Assembly: GCA_032718475.1 (NCBI GenBank)
Contig: JAUCBJ010003955.1
Location: 1 to 58,375 of the forward strand
Direction: 5' to 3'
Source of the DNA: Nemertoderma westbladi
Lineage: Eukaryota; Xenacoelomorpha; Nemertodermatida; Nemertodermatidae
DNA length: 58,375 bases
Shown here: positions 35,876 to 47,819 of the stretch, in pieces
Numbering within the stretch: position 1 is the first letter of the stretch
Layout: each line of letters starts with the position of its first letter
Position numbers and translations under genes: made by a program
The notes under the pieces: model-generated
What the model was told of the DNA's origin: nothing
The model's input: only the letters and a program-made list of their open reading frames with translations
Databases searched by the model: none

Positions 35876-37661
35876 TGGTAGGGTATATCACTCCCTGATA
35901 CCAAGATCATCTTCTATCAACTCAGTCATAGCTGCTATATGAGTTTATCGATATTATAATTAATTATAATTAGGCTAGCGGTCGTCGCTGCCTCCCCCTC
36001 AATGCCCCCGGACAGCGCAAGATCCTCAGCGCTGATGTACTGTCGTCGCTGTGCCTCTTGCCAACACAGTAGCTACACAACGACAACAATAACCAGCTCG
36101 AGTCACTCCACTGTCCGTCCCAAGGGCTTAGAATTACTTCAGGTTATTGCTACAGAGGTAGGGCAACTTTCACAACTGCGCCTCGCTACTGTAAACATAC
36201 TTTAGTAGTAACATTCACCCATAAACGCACAAATTCCACACAACTGTCTCAAATTGTACACATTCGGGCCATTTGTCCGTTAGTCAAGTGCCTTCCAGAA
36301 TGCCACGTTATTATTATGTATTCCTGGATACTAGCAGTGCGCTATTTATTCCGTATGCTATTCAATGGGGCAAGCTTTCTATTGTTCTTTTAACTCGCTT
36401 CTAATTCTAGCGTGGTTGTTGCCATGGTGACATTATGGAAAGCTAGCAGTAGAATTTGGGTAATTCTCATGCATACAGATCTGGGATGCTATTTAATAGT
36501 AATTCTTTAATTGTCAATATTCCCCCTTATACATGATTTTATGAATTTTATCGGCTATTGACTATATGTTGGAGATTCTCGCACACTAATATACTTAATA
36601 GGGTGAATCTCCGCTCCCATGATCTATTAATGAATGGAATTTTGGGAATGTTATAAATTGCATAAAATGACAATTTATCAAATTCATGAGAGGATATGAA
36701 TTTAAAATTTATTCCTGTAAATTTTATTATTTAATATTAAAATAGACACAATTTTATTCCAGAACATATCTGAGGACTAGGATCCTTAATTCTAGGAAAT
36801 TTGTCTTTTTAAGAGTATCGGTAAGTGCTACAATATCTTAATCGACTAGCATTTTAAAGGATCTGAATTTTAACAGATTTTGGATTTCTAGATTTTCTTG
36901 GTTTACAAACTCCTTAGAGTTTATTTGTATGCATTTTCTCTATTATAACATTTGTTTTAATAGATTTTTATAAATATTAAATATTTAATATTTAAGATGG
37001 GCACCGATTTATTCCAGAGCTTGTCTGGGGACGTTAACCACTGATTCTAGAATTTTGTCTTTCAAGTATATCGGTGGGTGCCGCGATATCTTAATCGACT
37101 AGAATTACAGATGGTCAAAGGGTTTAACAGATTTATTTTGCGTTCTACGCTACTGTTAAAGGGACATCACGCCACTATATGTATTATTTAATATACAGTA
37201 TGAGAGCAATATTGCAAGGAGCAATGTCAGTGAGAAGAGGCAAGTCGTTTCCAAGGTCTATCCAGAGCTTGGTTTAGCCGAGACACGAGGATCTGAACTT
37301 TGCATTCCTAATACTCTACTTACCAATAATACTTGAGTATAGTAGGAGCTTTATTGTACTTTAATAAGTAAGGACATTTCATCTTACTGTAGTCACGTAT
37401 TTATAATATGATACGGACAGTAAGGAAAGAGAAAAAGAATTATTTCTCGCCATTGCACTAAATATATAATGCTAAGTAATTAATTAATAAACACGAATAT
37501 ATATATTGCACTAATCTACTAAATAATCGCTAAAATAACATTCTACTAAATAAAATTAAAGAAAACGATTATAATAAAATTACATAATAATACATACATA
37601 AATATAAAAATAATAAAAACAAATATAAAATAATGTAGTCACACACCTACTCCGTATGCTG
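35876..37661 (-). other. Non-coding gap between accessory ORFs and integrase
   Basis: No protein is supported. It could hold a splice acceptor or promoter for the accessory ORFs, but I see none that is decisive. A diverged direct repeat lies inside (36755-36860 and 37008-37110). Confidence 0.55.
36755..37110. repeat. Diverged direct repeat inside the element
   Basis: Blocks at about 36755-36860 and 37008-37110 share ttattccagag/a, gattctag..atttgtctt, tatcggt and aatatcttaatcgactag-type text in the same order. It is an old internal duplication of roughly 105 bp. Confidence 0.65.
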
Positions 37662-38880
37662 TTACGTTGGGGAGTCCCTAGATGTTGGTTGGATTAGGGA
37701 AGTGGTCGTCGGAAGAGTATCTTGCCTTCCATAGTTTCCGGATAGCTCTCTGTCTCTTTCCAGTAAACATAAACGACCAATTGGGCGATTGAGTTGCTGT
37801 GTTTCGAATACAATTCCAGGTTTCTTAAAGTTACGTCGCATGACGACGAGTTCTACCGATCGCACTAAACCATCATCGGATATATGAGTCTCGATGATAC
37901 GACCTGTCTGCCACCGCTTACGTGGAAGATCTGATTCCACAATAAGGACCATGTCTCCGGCGTTGACGTTTTCTTGCTGCGCAAACCACTTGGTTCGAAG
38001 TTGTAGCATAGGCAGATAATGTTTTTCGAAATGGTCAGCGAAATGACGGGATAATAACTGCATGAGTTGCCAAGTTTGTCGGCAGTATTCGTCTCCATCC
38101 GTGATTTCCGATTGTGGGAGCATGGCTACAGGTTTCTTCAGTAGGAAATGCGCGGGTGTTAGCGTTTCTAGGGAGTCGGGACTCGATGAGACTGGCATAA
38201 GTGGTCTCTCGTTAAGATAGGCGGCGATTTCTTCCATTAACGTCCGCAAAAGTTCGTCGGTGAGATACGCGCGGCAAGGCACTATAAAGTGAAATGCGGT
38301 CTTTACGCTCCTTATTAATCTCTCCCAACTTCCTACCCACCAAGGGGCGTCGGCGGCGTTGAAGGTCCAGCTAGATGCTGTTACCCCTAGCTGATCGTCC
38401 ACCTGTCTTTGGTTCCAATCTTTAACGTAAGCTTTGATCTCATTATTGGCGCCAATGAAGTTCGTTCCCCTATCAGATCTCATCGTGTTGCTAGTTCCAA
38501 AGCAAGCGATCTGTCGGTGTAAACTCAGTATGAAGCTGTTGGTAGATAGATTGTTCACCATATCTAGATGGATCGCTCTACAAGTCATACAGACAAAGAT
38601 GACACACCATCGCTTGACTATAGTCCTAGCACGATATACTTCAATAGGGCCAAATAAATCCACACCAGTATTGGTAAAGGGTGGTTCATAGAAGCATACT
38701 CGTTCCCTAGGTAATTCTGCCTCTCGCTGTGTTAAAGGCCTACTCTACTGAATGCTTTCCTACAGGGTATACAGTTCCTAAGAACTTGGTTCAAAGCTCT
38801 ACGGGGTTTATGGAAATAATAGCGAGTTCGAATTTCGCTAAGAACTCATTCTCTACCAGCATGGTAAAGCCTACTGTGAA
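37662..38880 (-). pseudogene. BEL/Pao integrase, frameshifted at the N-terminus
   Basis: The main frame (38663-37662, 333 codons) has the integrase core: VDLFGPIEVYRA lead-in, D in AIHLDMVNNLS, D in SDRGTNFIGA, and E in SWERLIRSVKTAF, the D,D-x-E triad. After the core, GDMVLIVESDLPRKRWQTGRI is the C-terminal segment (DUF5641-like) usual after BEL/Pao integrases. The N-terminal zinc region is upstream in other frames: an ending CIPCRK is visible near 38760, so frameshifts lie at about 38735 and 38885. The protein would act on element cDNA in the nucleus. This copy is unlikely to make a complete enzyme. Confidence 0.85.
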
Positions 38881-38889
38881 CATCTACAA

Positions 38890-41800
38890 TCATCTTGATT
38901 TGTATTTCAAGATTTCTAATGAGATGGGAAACTTAGTGTCAAAGGATAATGGAGCATTAGTTAGTCTCCCTCCAACACGTATTAATCCATCTATCATGGT
39001 GCTAGAGAAACGATCCCTTAAGCGCATCTGTGGATTTCTCAACAACAGGAAATACTTATCGGAATCTTCATAGCATTGCAAGAGTCTCAGTATCTGCTTA
39101 TTGGTTTCTTCATGCTCCTGGTAAATGATCTTCTCCGTCAGAAACCTATCCGACACTTTGTATGTGGGAAGATCTTTAATAGCATGGACCTGCTCGGATG
39201 TCAGTGGAGCGGTATCACTAGCGATCTTCGTCCTGGAGTAGTGATGATGGAAGCATCGCTTCAAATACACGACGGCCTTACAAAGCCGATTCCAGGAGCT
39301 ATAGTGATTTATTGCTTTCTGCAGGAGAGGTGAGAGTCCTTGCGAGACATCTGGTGTTCCAGATTTCCAGTCTCTTTCTCTGATGTCTATAACAGATCTG
39401 TTCATGGTGGGGGAGTTTAGATCCACAGCGTCGTCCCTGGAAATGTGTAGTACAGACAGATCTATCACAGGTTTAAATAACTTTGATTTACTCGTACGGG
39501 TTTTAGGTTTGACTTTCTCCGCTCCCTTGGCTTGTCTAATCTCAGCCATAGTGAGATGAGGAGGCCATTCATCCTCTTCTTTACTTAGGAAGTAGGGTCC
39601 ACCCAACCAGTCCGGACTATCTATCAGTTCTTGAGGGGTTGCTCCTCTGGAAGCGATGTTGGCTGGATTAATCATCCCAGGGCAATGTCTCCATTGATCT
39701 ACATTACAGCGACTAAGTATAATGGCTACTCTGTTGGTAACGAAGACGCTGAACTGACAGACTTCATTGGTTATATACTCCAAAACGAGTAAAGCATCAG
39801 TCCAATAGACAGTTTTCTCCAGTGGATAGTCGATCTGTTCTGTTACATTCCGGCCGATGGCTGTAGCGTGTAGAGCCGCCTTTAACTCCGCTCGAGGAAC
39901 TCGTAGTTTGTTGTTTATCAAGGCCTTAGATGTGACCAAGGCAACTTTGATTCCATCTGTAGTTTCAACCCTCAGGTAGGCTACTATACGTATTCCCATA
40001 TCGCTGGCGTCTCCAAACACATGGAGTTGATAGGAATACGTGGGGAGAACGTGACCAAAATATGAACGGAAAATCGTAAAGTTCTCGATGGATGGTAGAG
40101 AATCTTCCCATTTCATCCACTTCTTTAGTAGTTCTCCCTTAAGTGGATCGTCCCACGAGTGGTTTTCAAGCCACATTTGTTGCACTAAGCTCCGAGCAAC
40201 CAATATAACTGGGCTAATAAATCCCAATGGATCGAAATAAGTGCTCAGGATACTTAGACAAATCCGTTTAGTTCGAACTGGATTATCTCGCTGTTTTAGC
40301 TGGAAAAACAATATATCTCTCTCCGTGTCCCATTTTAAACCAAGCGTCTTGGTTTCTGGAAGATCGTTCTTGATGAGGTCCAGATCTTTAACACCTCGGT
40401 CTTCTACCGGGATCGATTCCAGAAACTCACGGGAGTTACTAGTGAATTTGGTTAGTCGAAATCCACCGCGTCGCAAACGCTCTACCATTCCCTTGGCAAC
40501 ATCAATGGCTTCTTCCACCGATGGGAGGGACTTTAAATTGTCGTCCATGTATATATCCCGTTTGATGTTGTCGATAACCGCTTTAGAGAAGGCGTCTCGG
40601 TTGTCATCAGCAGTGGTACGCACTACTGAACAAGCATTCGAGGGGCTCGAGATGATCCCGAAAGCCTGGATGGTCATCCAGTACTCCACCGGTTTTTGGT
40701 TGAGGTCTCCTTCAGGCCACCACAGAAATCGTAGGCTGTCTCAATCCCTATCCAGCGCCTTGACTTGTAAGAACATGCCTTCTATATCCGAAGCGAAAGC
40801 GATAGAATATTGCCGCAATCTTAATAGTATTCCCAACAAGGATTGGAGTAAGTTGGGTCCCGGCAATAATTCCGAGTTCAGGGATTGGCCCATGTAAAGG
40901 GCAGAGCCGTCGAACACTACCCGGACTTTGTTGGGTTTACCGGGTTTGGGAACGTAATGATGTGTTAGATAATACGTTCTCTCGGTTATGGGTGTTTCTT
41001 CCGGTACTCGCTCCGCGTATCCCTTGTCGATAAATTTCTTCAGCTGGGTTTTGTACATTTTCCAAGCTGAAACATTGGCCGTAAGACGCCGATGTAGTTG
41101 CGCGATTCTCTTTTCTGCTAAGGGTCGGTTATTTATAAAGTTGGGTTCTCGCCGTCGGAACGGAAGACCAATCTCATAGCGACCTTGATCTTTAAGAAAA
41201 CGGGTAGTCGTTTCCTGAATCTGCTTGGCTCTCTCTTCCTCGACGGACAAGGACTTGTCGTAGGAATTAGGCTCTACGGCTTCTTGAGTAAAGAATCGTA
41301 CAGCGTGTTCATCGCGAATTTTATTGTTGTATCGATCTATCACCTCGTTTAATTCGTCGTTGTAGGTGAATTGTCCGCCAGGATTGATAAGATGGCACAG
41401 GTTTTCTTGGTTTAACCAAGCTTCACTTTCGGTGAGGAGATCGATTGTATTTTCCTCGTCGAATAATTGGTTAATATCGTCATTATCTGAGGAGTATGGT
41501 GTTCCCTCAGTTGTGGTTTCTCCCTCACTAATTTCTTCTTCCCATACACTCACCTGATGGATCCTCTCCTGAGGGAGTCTTTCCATTAGTGTTCTACGGG
41601 AAGGTCCAGTGAAGTACCAACCTACTCTCGTTCTTCCCGCGTACGTTTGTAATGGTTGCGGTCGAGCAGGCCGTTTTTCTAATGTCTCTAGCGCCTCGTG
41701 CGCATTTTGGCCGATCAATATCTGTACCCCTGGGTAGTTGGTGTTGAATCTAGGGATATCATGCTGCTGGGTAAAATGGTCTTCATCCCAGTTGTAAGGT

Positions 41801-42135
41801 TCCACTTGGCTGGTAGCAAAGTTCTTTATCGCCACCATTTTTACTGACCTTATGCTATGTTCTCCTAGTTCATCCTGGGGAGTGGACAACGCGCCTACAT
41901 AGTAATCTGTAGCTACTGTGGATTTACAAACCTGCATAATTCCTGAAAGGTTCAACTTAGTTCGGAACTTGGGTTGTCCAGCAAAGATGTCTTCGGCTAG
42001 TTCTTTGTCGATGAATGTACCTGTGCTGCCGGAGTCAAGGAGGGCGTTTACTATCAAACTTTCCCTAATCCATGGACTCTCAGCTGCACTACAGGGAATT
42101 CCTGGATTCCGACGTTGGAAGTCGGCGCTTTCCAA
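38890..42135 (-). pseudogene. BEL/Pao pol: protease, reverse transcriptase, RNase H, with an in-frame TGA
   Basis: The frame opens after the zinc-knuckle ORF and has the aspartic protease motif ALLDSGSTGTFID about residue 30. Further on come the start of the reverse transcriptase (KPNKVRVVFDGSA, SDIEGMF), a TGA at 40741-40743, and then, in the same frame, DSLRFLWW and the catalytic box YMDD near 40545. RNase H follows with HVFGDAS near 40035 and YWTDALLVLEYI near 39830, and the connection HCPGMINPANIASRG. Fused order PR-RT-RH is as in BEL/Pao. The single TGA blocks the polyprotein in the middle of the reverse transcriptase unless read through. The frame differs from the zinc-knuckle ORF by a shift near 42110. 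Confidence 0.9.
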
Positions 42136-42611
42136 GATGGTTGCCGGTCCAGAATAGTCAGTCGAGGGTCTTCCTCGCTGGTTTCAGTCTCATACGTAAG
42201 TGCTCGATACACTGCGGTGTTTATCATATAACAGGATTCGTTTTCGTCGGAGAATTCGTCCGTGTAGAATCCTTCCATCTCAGAGCTGTAGTCAGTGTCG
42301 TTCACATCACTGAATTGGACATGTAGTTCGGGCTCACTTACCTGACTCGTGCGGGTTCTGTCAAATTCTGTGTGCAGCAAGATATGATGGTTCGTGCCGC
42401 ACTTAGCACACCTCGCGTCTGAGTAACAGGTCCGCCGTTGGTGTCCTTGTCTGAGACAATTATAACACAACCGCTTATCCCACATGACATCTCGTCTATC
42501 CTTTAGGGACTTCTTCAAGAATTCATCACATCCACTCAAACGATGGGGCCCGTCGCACAATGCACATTTGGGTTTGATATTACTTACTTTAACCTGTGTG
42601 GTGTTGTGCAC
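42054..42611 (-). CDS. gag nucleocapsid region with three zinc knuckles
   Basis: 185 codons. Near the start is CALCDGPHRLSGC, then CYNCLRQGHQRRTC (canonical C-x2-C-x4-H-x4-C), then CAKCGTNHHILLH. This spacing of three clusters is typical of BEL/Pao gag ends, and they would bind the element's RNA. After an acidic stretch the frame runs into the start of the protease region, where the frame changes. The preceding capsid part (42813-43430) is in another frame, so indels separate them in this copy. Confidence 0.85.
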   Translation of the reverse strand: MHNTTQVKVSNIKPKCALCDGPHRLSGCDEFLKKSLKDRRDVMWDKRLCYNCLRQGHQRRTCYSDARCAKCGTNHHILLHTEFDRTRTSQVSEPELHVQFSDVNDTDYSSEMEGFYTDEFSDENESCYMINTAVYRALTYETETSEEDPRLTILDRQPSWKAPTSNVGIQEFPVVQLRVHGLGKV

Positions 42612-42812
42612 ACTTGTTCTTTCCTTGGACTTTCTTCCATGAATTCTCTTAGGAGACGTAGGAGGAGTTGTTGTTACCTATTCTCTCCTGTCACTGGTTC
42701 GAGACTTAGATTTACTTACATCTTTCCTTGTTTTGTTGACATAATAAGATCTTTCGGTGTCTTTCCCGCTGTTCTCCTCGTGGGAGGTCTGGCTTTCGCC
42801 GTCGTCTGTATA

Positions 42813-43430
42813 TCACACTGGTGTTACCTTTCTCCTAGAAATGGGTTTTTCACTCACCTTATTTTGCGGTGTCTTCTCTCGGGACTGCTTTAGGAGCTGT
42901 AATCTTACCTCTCCATTTAAGAATGACATGAGATCAACCATGGTAGGGTCTCTTTGTTGTTGGTCCATCATATAAAGAACTCTTTTGTCCCAACGAGTAC
43001 CTACTCCACCCTTTGGCAAAGTAGATGCTACGGCTCCAACAACCATGGAACTCTGATATTCATGAGACATACCTAACCAATCTAGTTGTCTACAGATCTC
43101 CTGAATCTCATCGGAAAACTCTATAATCCCGCTGCTAAGGAACTTTCGGGGCGCTACTAATTTCGCATACAAATACCTAGCTATGTTAGTCCTATTACCA
43201 TACCTGATGTTTAGTGTATCCCAAACTTGTCTTAATCCATCTGGATGTCCAATAAACTTTAACGCCATTAACTTGGGAGGTCCTTCCAAGCACTCGATGA
43301 GGAATCTAAGTTTCTCTCCGTTAGATAGTACAGAGTTCTGTATGTTATCTTTATAATATTCATTAAAAGGTAACCATTTCATCTCATCTCCATTAAACTT
43401 GACGATCTCTCCCACAAATTCCTCACCCAT
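42813..43430 (-). CDS. gag capsid region (DUF1759-type)
   Basis: 205 codons. The block KFNGDEMKWLPFNEYYKDNI, followed by EKLRFLIECLEGPPKLMA and LNIRYGNRTNIARYLYAKL, is the helical pattern found in the DUF1759 segment of BEL/Pao gag proteins, the likely particle-forming part. It lies downstream of the coiled-coil ORF 43379-43888, with which it overlaps in another frame, so a frameshift near 43400 breaks gag. Confidence 0.8.
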   Translation of the reverse strand: MGEEFVGEIVKFNGDEMKWLPFNEYYKDNIQNSVLSNGEKLRFLIECLEGPPKLMALKFIGHPDGLRQVWDTLNIRYGNRTNIARYLYAKLVAPRKFLSSGIIEFSDEIQEICRQLDWLGMSHEYQSSMVVGAVASTLPKGGVGTRWDKRVLYMMDQQQRDPTMVDLMSFLNGEVRLQLLKQSREKTPQNKVSEKPISRRKVTPV

Positions 43431-43888
43431 AAATTTCCCGGATTGTGATCAGGTCTATATGGAATATCATTATCAACAGGTTTATAATTATCCTTAATAG
43501 GGTTTACTATAGGAGTTTCTACTTCACTATCAGTATAGATGCGTGTAGGCTCCACACCTTGCGCATGAAATACTTCAGACCTAGCAGGTTGACACATTGT
43601 TACAGGGGGTGGTGGTATACCCTTTTGTATATTTACTAATTTATCACGCTCTAACGCGATACTCTGCTGCACTTCTTGCAACTCTAACCTACTCTCTCTT
43701 ACTGTTCCCTTTAACTGCTGAACAGTCCCTTCCAACTCCCGGACCTGCTGGGAGGAACGTATACGATGCTCCTCCAGCTGCCCGAGGAGGAGATCTATCC
43801 CCCGCCGTCCCTCGTCTACCCACTCGACCGTCGAAGCGGGAGCCGCCAACGTAGTAGCGGGTTGACGAGCAGGGACGATGGGCGACAA
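43379..43888 (-). CDS. gag linker with coiled coil
   Basis: 169 codons. After a Pro/Ala-rich start it has a heptad-like stretch (EEHRIRSSQQVRELEGTVQQ onward to ERDKLVNIQKG), then a Pro/Asp-rich spacer leading towards the capsid block in the neighbouring frame. It starts inside the end of the upstream frame 43816-45561, so another indel lies near 43850. Confidence 0.6.
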   Translation of the reverse strand: MSPIVPARQPATTLAAPASTVEWVDEGRRGIDLLLGQLEEHRIRSSQQVRELEGTVQQLKGTVRESRLELQEVQQSIALERDKLVNIQKGIPPPPVTMCQPARSEVFHAQGVEPTRIYTDSEVETPIVNPIKDNYKPVDNDIPYRPDHNPGNLWVRNLWERSSSLMEMR

Positions 43889-45561
43889 ATCGGTGACAAA
43901 TTGCTCGGCGCCAGGACCAGGAGTGGTTCAGGGGCTGTTCTGCTGGGCACAGGTAGTTTAGTACTGTGCAAAGGGAATTTAGAGTTAGGTTCTGGAAGTA
44001 CAGGTGTCTCTATCACAGAGGGAGTTTCGAGAACAGGCCTAATTATTTCAGGCTCATCTACTATAGTAGGGATAGGGATTCTTTCTACTCTAATAATTTG
44101 GTCTGTAGGCTCAGGATTACTTAAATCTACCCTAGCTAGTTGCCTTCTCACAGCTGGAGGCAAATTAGGCAATTTCTGCCGGTGTGGCGCTCTTCTACGT
44201 CCGCTGGAACGAGATTTATTTCCTCTACCTTCAGGATCTGTTGTATTGCCTTCATCAGAGGATGTAAATCCCTGTCTCCTGGGAGTATATCGACTTAGCA
44301 GCTGCATCTGAGTAGCTGTTCTCTGTTTATTTAAGTAATCTTGCTTCGCTTGAAGATTTTCCAACTCTAGTTGGGTTGTCTCTTCAGACGCTCGTCTTTC
44401 TGCTTCAGCCACTGCCGCTTTTCTTTCAGATTATGCTGCTGCCGCTGCTGCCTTTCTTTCAGCTTCTGCCGATTTCCTTTCAGATTCTGCCGCAACCGCT
44501 GCCGCTTTTCTTTCAGCCTCTGCCGCTTTCCTTTCAGATTCTGCCGTGACCGCTGCCGCTTTTCTTTCAGCCTCTGCCGCTTTCCTTTCAGATTCTGCCA
44601 CGACTGCTGCCGCTTTCCTTTCAGATTCTGCCGCGACCGCTGCCGCTTTCCTTTCAGATTCTGCTGCGGCTGCTGACCTTCGGTCTTCTATTTGCTTTTT
44701 CTTTAGCTGCTCTTCTTGGTCCATAGCGATGAGGATGCTTTCATCAAATTTAGCCTGCTCCGCGGATACTATTTCCGCATCTAATGAGTCTAACACAAAT
44801 TTGGCTCCCTCACTATTAGGGTGAAGTCCAGCTAGCCGTCTCCTTAACTCTTTATCACCTATAAATTGTTGATAGTCCGACAGATAGATGTCAATAGCAT
44901 CCTTCTTCTGAGGTTTCTCTGATGTAACTTCGCTTTCCACCTGAGAAAAGGTAGCGTCTGTTGATTCTCCGTGGGTCATGCGCTCGGTTAGCTGAGCTTT
45001 CCATTGTGTCGTTCCCTGGACTTTAAGACTCACCCATTGGAACCAAGTCTTTACGGCCACTTGCAACGATGTGAATTGGCTTCTCTTCGAAGCTTCCTCA
45101 AAGGCTGAAAGGATTAGTCTGATCCGTAAAATTCGTTCTCGCACTTGATAAAGCTGCTCTCCCTGCTCTTGAGGTACTTGACGTTGTTGGAATAGGTGTT
45201 CTTCTAATCGCTCCAAAGAACTGAAGAATCCCTGGACATATCCTGCTGCCGACCTCTTCCACACAGCTGGATCTCGAGTGTCCCTTACTACTCCCATCCT
45301 GTATAAGTCCTCCCAGGCAGCTTCCGATAAGTTAAACGGAAGTCCGGGTCGGGGGAAGTTCCATTGCGTCTCGACAATAGACCTCAGTTCCTCCATCGTG
45401 TATCCCGCATAACTGTCCTTAGTCGATCGCTTACTTCTCGCCCAATCGATTTGATGTTCCTCCACAGCTATCAACACTCTAGTGAGTACAGCTCCAGGAA
45501 GAATTAGAAGTGGATCTGGATAAACCGCTTCTGCCATCTTTGCTCTGATCTCGGGTGTCAA
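43816..45561 (-). pseudogene. gag N-terminal part with Ala/Glu/Lys repeat coiled coil, one in-frame stop
   Basis: One frame runs from 45561 to 43816, interrupted by TAA at 44431-44433. The opening codon at 45561 is TTG; the first ATG is at 45537 (MAEAVYPDP). The first 250 residues are helical and charged. Residues about 300-376 are built from repeats of ESERKAAA and EAERKAAA, a long predicted coiled coil, and the repeats continue past the stop. A Pro-rich tail follows. Such repeats expand and contract easily and may have produced the lesion. Function is inferred from position only: assembly of the gag particle. Confidence 0.7.
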
Positions 45562-45854
45562 CTTACAGTGTCGGATCTACTGGAGTTATCGGGCCGCTGA
45601 GAAATAAGTTCCCGGTTCGGGTGCTGCTGCTGTTTAACAGCTGCCTCTTGGTCCCGCTTGACTTGAGCCCTAGTGCCTATGATAGACCTATGGTGCTTTA
45701 CTAGCCTAGGGTCTGATACTACTACTGTAGGGATGACCTTTCTCACAGTAGGAGGGGACTTGGACCTCGGTCTCAGATTTTCTATACTCCTATCTGAGTC
45801 ACAGACTGTTCTTTCTAGGAGACTATCTGACAGTGTTTGTTTTGTGTCAGCCAT
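45558..45854 (-). CDS. Small ORF at the start of the element's coding region
   Basis: 98 codons from ATG at 45854 (MADTKQTLSDSLLERTV), Ser/Arg/Pro-rich, ending where the gag frame begins. It is probably the true N-terminus of gag separated by an indel, although a separate leader peptide is possible. The text ctgtaagt at the junction resembles a splice donor. Confidence 0.5.
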   Translation of the reverse strand: MADTKQTLSDSLLERTVCDSDRSIENLRPRSKSPPTVRKVIPTVVVSDPRLVKHHRSIIGTRAQVKRDQEAAVKQQQHPNRELISQRPDNSSRSDTVS

Positions 45855-47819
45855 TATTGATTTTACAGTTGAATGCCTACTACTATAACGACAGTTAAAG
45901 CAAGTCTAGTAATTCAGTATCAACTGTAAGCCTAGTAATTAACTACCGATACCGTTACTTACTCAGTGTAACGTGATATATATATAATATATTAAAATAC
46001 CGGTATACACTTATAGTATATGTATAAGTATTATTACAGACTAGGTTTAGTCACAGAATACCGGTATATAATTTCAGCATAAATTTATATAAATATATAT
46101 AGTAAGCCTACCGTAAATACCGGTATACACTTATAGTATATATAAGTATTATTATAGACTAGGATTAGTTACAGAATACCGGTGTATAATTTCAGCTTAA
46201 ATTTATAGAAATAAATATAATAAGCCTATCGTAAATACCGGTAATGTCAATTATTGATAATAACTGAATTTCTGAATTTTAGGGTTACTTTCCTTTACTT
46301 TATTACTGTTATTAAGCAGTAGTCCAACTGATATTAAGACCTAATTGATGTATAACAGGCCTACTATTTTATAACTCGGTTTGAGTTGATTTATAATATA
46401 TTATGTACCCGTACAAGGGTTTTTGACAATATTTGAAATAAATGTTATTATTTCTGGGTAAGGAGTCACTACACAGAAGCTGAACGCTCTCAGTGGAGTG
46501 CTACTTGTTGGATACTAAAACGAATAATTATACTTTACTAAGTTACTTATCACTACAAATTACTTACAATTACAGTTTGAGATTACAATCTCTAAATAAA
46601 CACTAAAAAGTTACACATACAATTTTTTAGGGTAATTTTACAAGAAATCTACAAACCAGCCTAACAAGGAGTTAGAATTTCTGGTTCTTACAAACTGACA
46701 GGAAACTATGGTAATTGAAAACAATAAAGCAGTAGTAAGTAAATTGCGTTGTCCAGATAAGAAAATACCACCGTCTGACGACTTATAGTCTTAGCTCTAT
46801 AAGTACTACGTTATGTACCCGGAGTGTCCTTACCTAGAAGTTAATTACCGCAGCCAACCAGAGCTAACGTGCCTATTAACCACTTTACAACACAAATATA
46901 CTGCCTACACACTAATTACTTTCGGAAAGCACTGTACTCTAAACCCTAAATTAGGTACAAGTACTTATACAACAAATAACCAGCAGTTAAATATACTTGA
47001 ACAGCCAAAAGAACCATGGTATCTGCTGGAGTGACCGGAGCACAAAATCACCAGTCTTTACCTACGCCAAGCAGCCCTGATGTAGTACCGGGGTTAATTT
47101 AACTATAACGGTATGTATAACAAGCACAATTACTGTAGGAATAAACTTGGGGGGTTGTAGGTTGCGAATACTCGCATAGACTCTGAATAATAAATATTAC
47201 GCTACCCGTGCAGACTATACAAACAAAATACAGACCAAATGCTGGCAGACTACTGGCAAGCCTAAATAAACTACAGTATATGCAGACTCCGAAATGGTTA
47301 GTTAGTAGGCGTTCTAACCAAGTAGTACGACTTATTCTTTCGGGGGGATTTACCTTACAATACTGGATGCCCCCACCTTCCTATCTAGCACTTTATCGGA
47401 AAGACACTCTACACACACTGCAATCGCTTCAGACCTAACAACAGTCAGACAACAATCCGGCCTACAAATTATTTATACAATCTGAGCAGGCTTACACGCC
47501 TTCTGCTCAATATTACACTTATAGAAAAATAAAACTGACAGAAATAAATAAGCTCTAAAAGAAATAAGGGGTGTACAGTCCCTAATCTCTTAAACAGCCT
47601 ACCAATATACAATATGTCACAATCGAAATAATACTGGTACCGGTAAGTACTGGTTCGGGTGGTTAGGTAGTTAGGCCTACAGTTTACCGTCCGACCAGTA
47701 CATTCGAATTTATTGCCTACGGTGCAATAAAGAAACTACAAAACTATTAATGTTCTTACCAGAACAATAGACAAAACATATTTATTGACTACTGTGCAAT
47801 AAAGAACAAAATCTATTAT
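45855..47819 (-). other. Leader region of the BEL/Pao element
   Basis: About 1.97 kb between the 5' LTR and the first ORF. No coding region is supported. It includes a tandem duplication of about 120 bases at 45998-46240 with repeated taccggtata boxes. Directly after the LTR there is no TGG-type primer-binding site in the first 25 bases. Confidence 0.65.
45998..46240. repeat. Tandem duplication of about 120 bp in the element leader
   Basis: Two consecutive copies, each starting with accggtatacacttatagta and ending in aagcctaccgtaaa or aagcctatcgtaaa, with small differences. Each copy contains taccggtata-like palindromes. Confidence 0.85.

Noticed and set aside
40241-40897. Plus-strand open frame of 218 codons
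   Set aside because: It is the antisense shadow of the reverse transcriptase on the minus strand, with no recognisable domain.
44371-44676. Plus-strand Cys/Phe/Arg-rich repeat frame
   Set aside because: Antisense reading of the Ala/Glu/Lys repeat in gag; the apparent cysteines come from the complementary strand.
46813-47438. Plus-strand small proteins in the element leader
   Set aside because: They lie antisense to the element, lack any motif and are in AT-rich sequence where such frames occur by chance.
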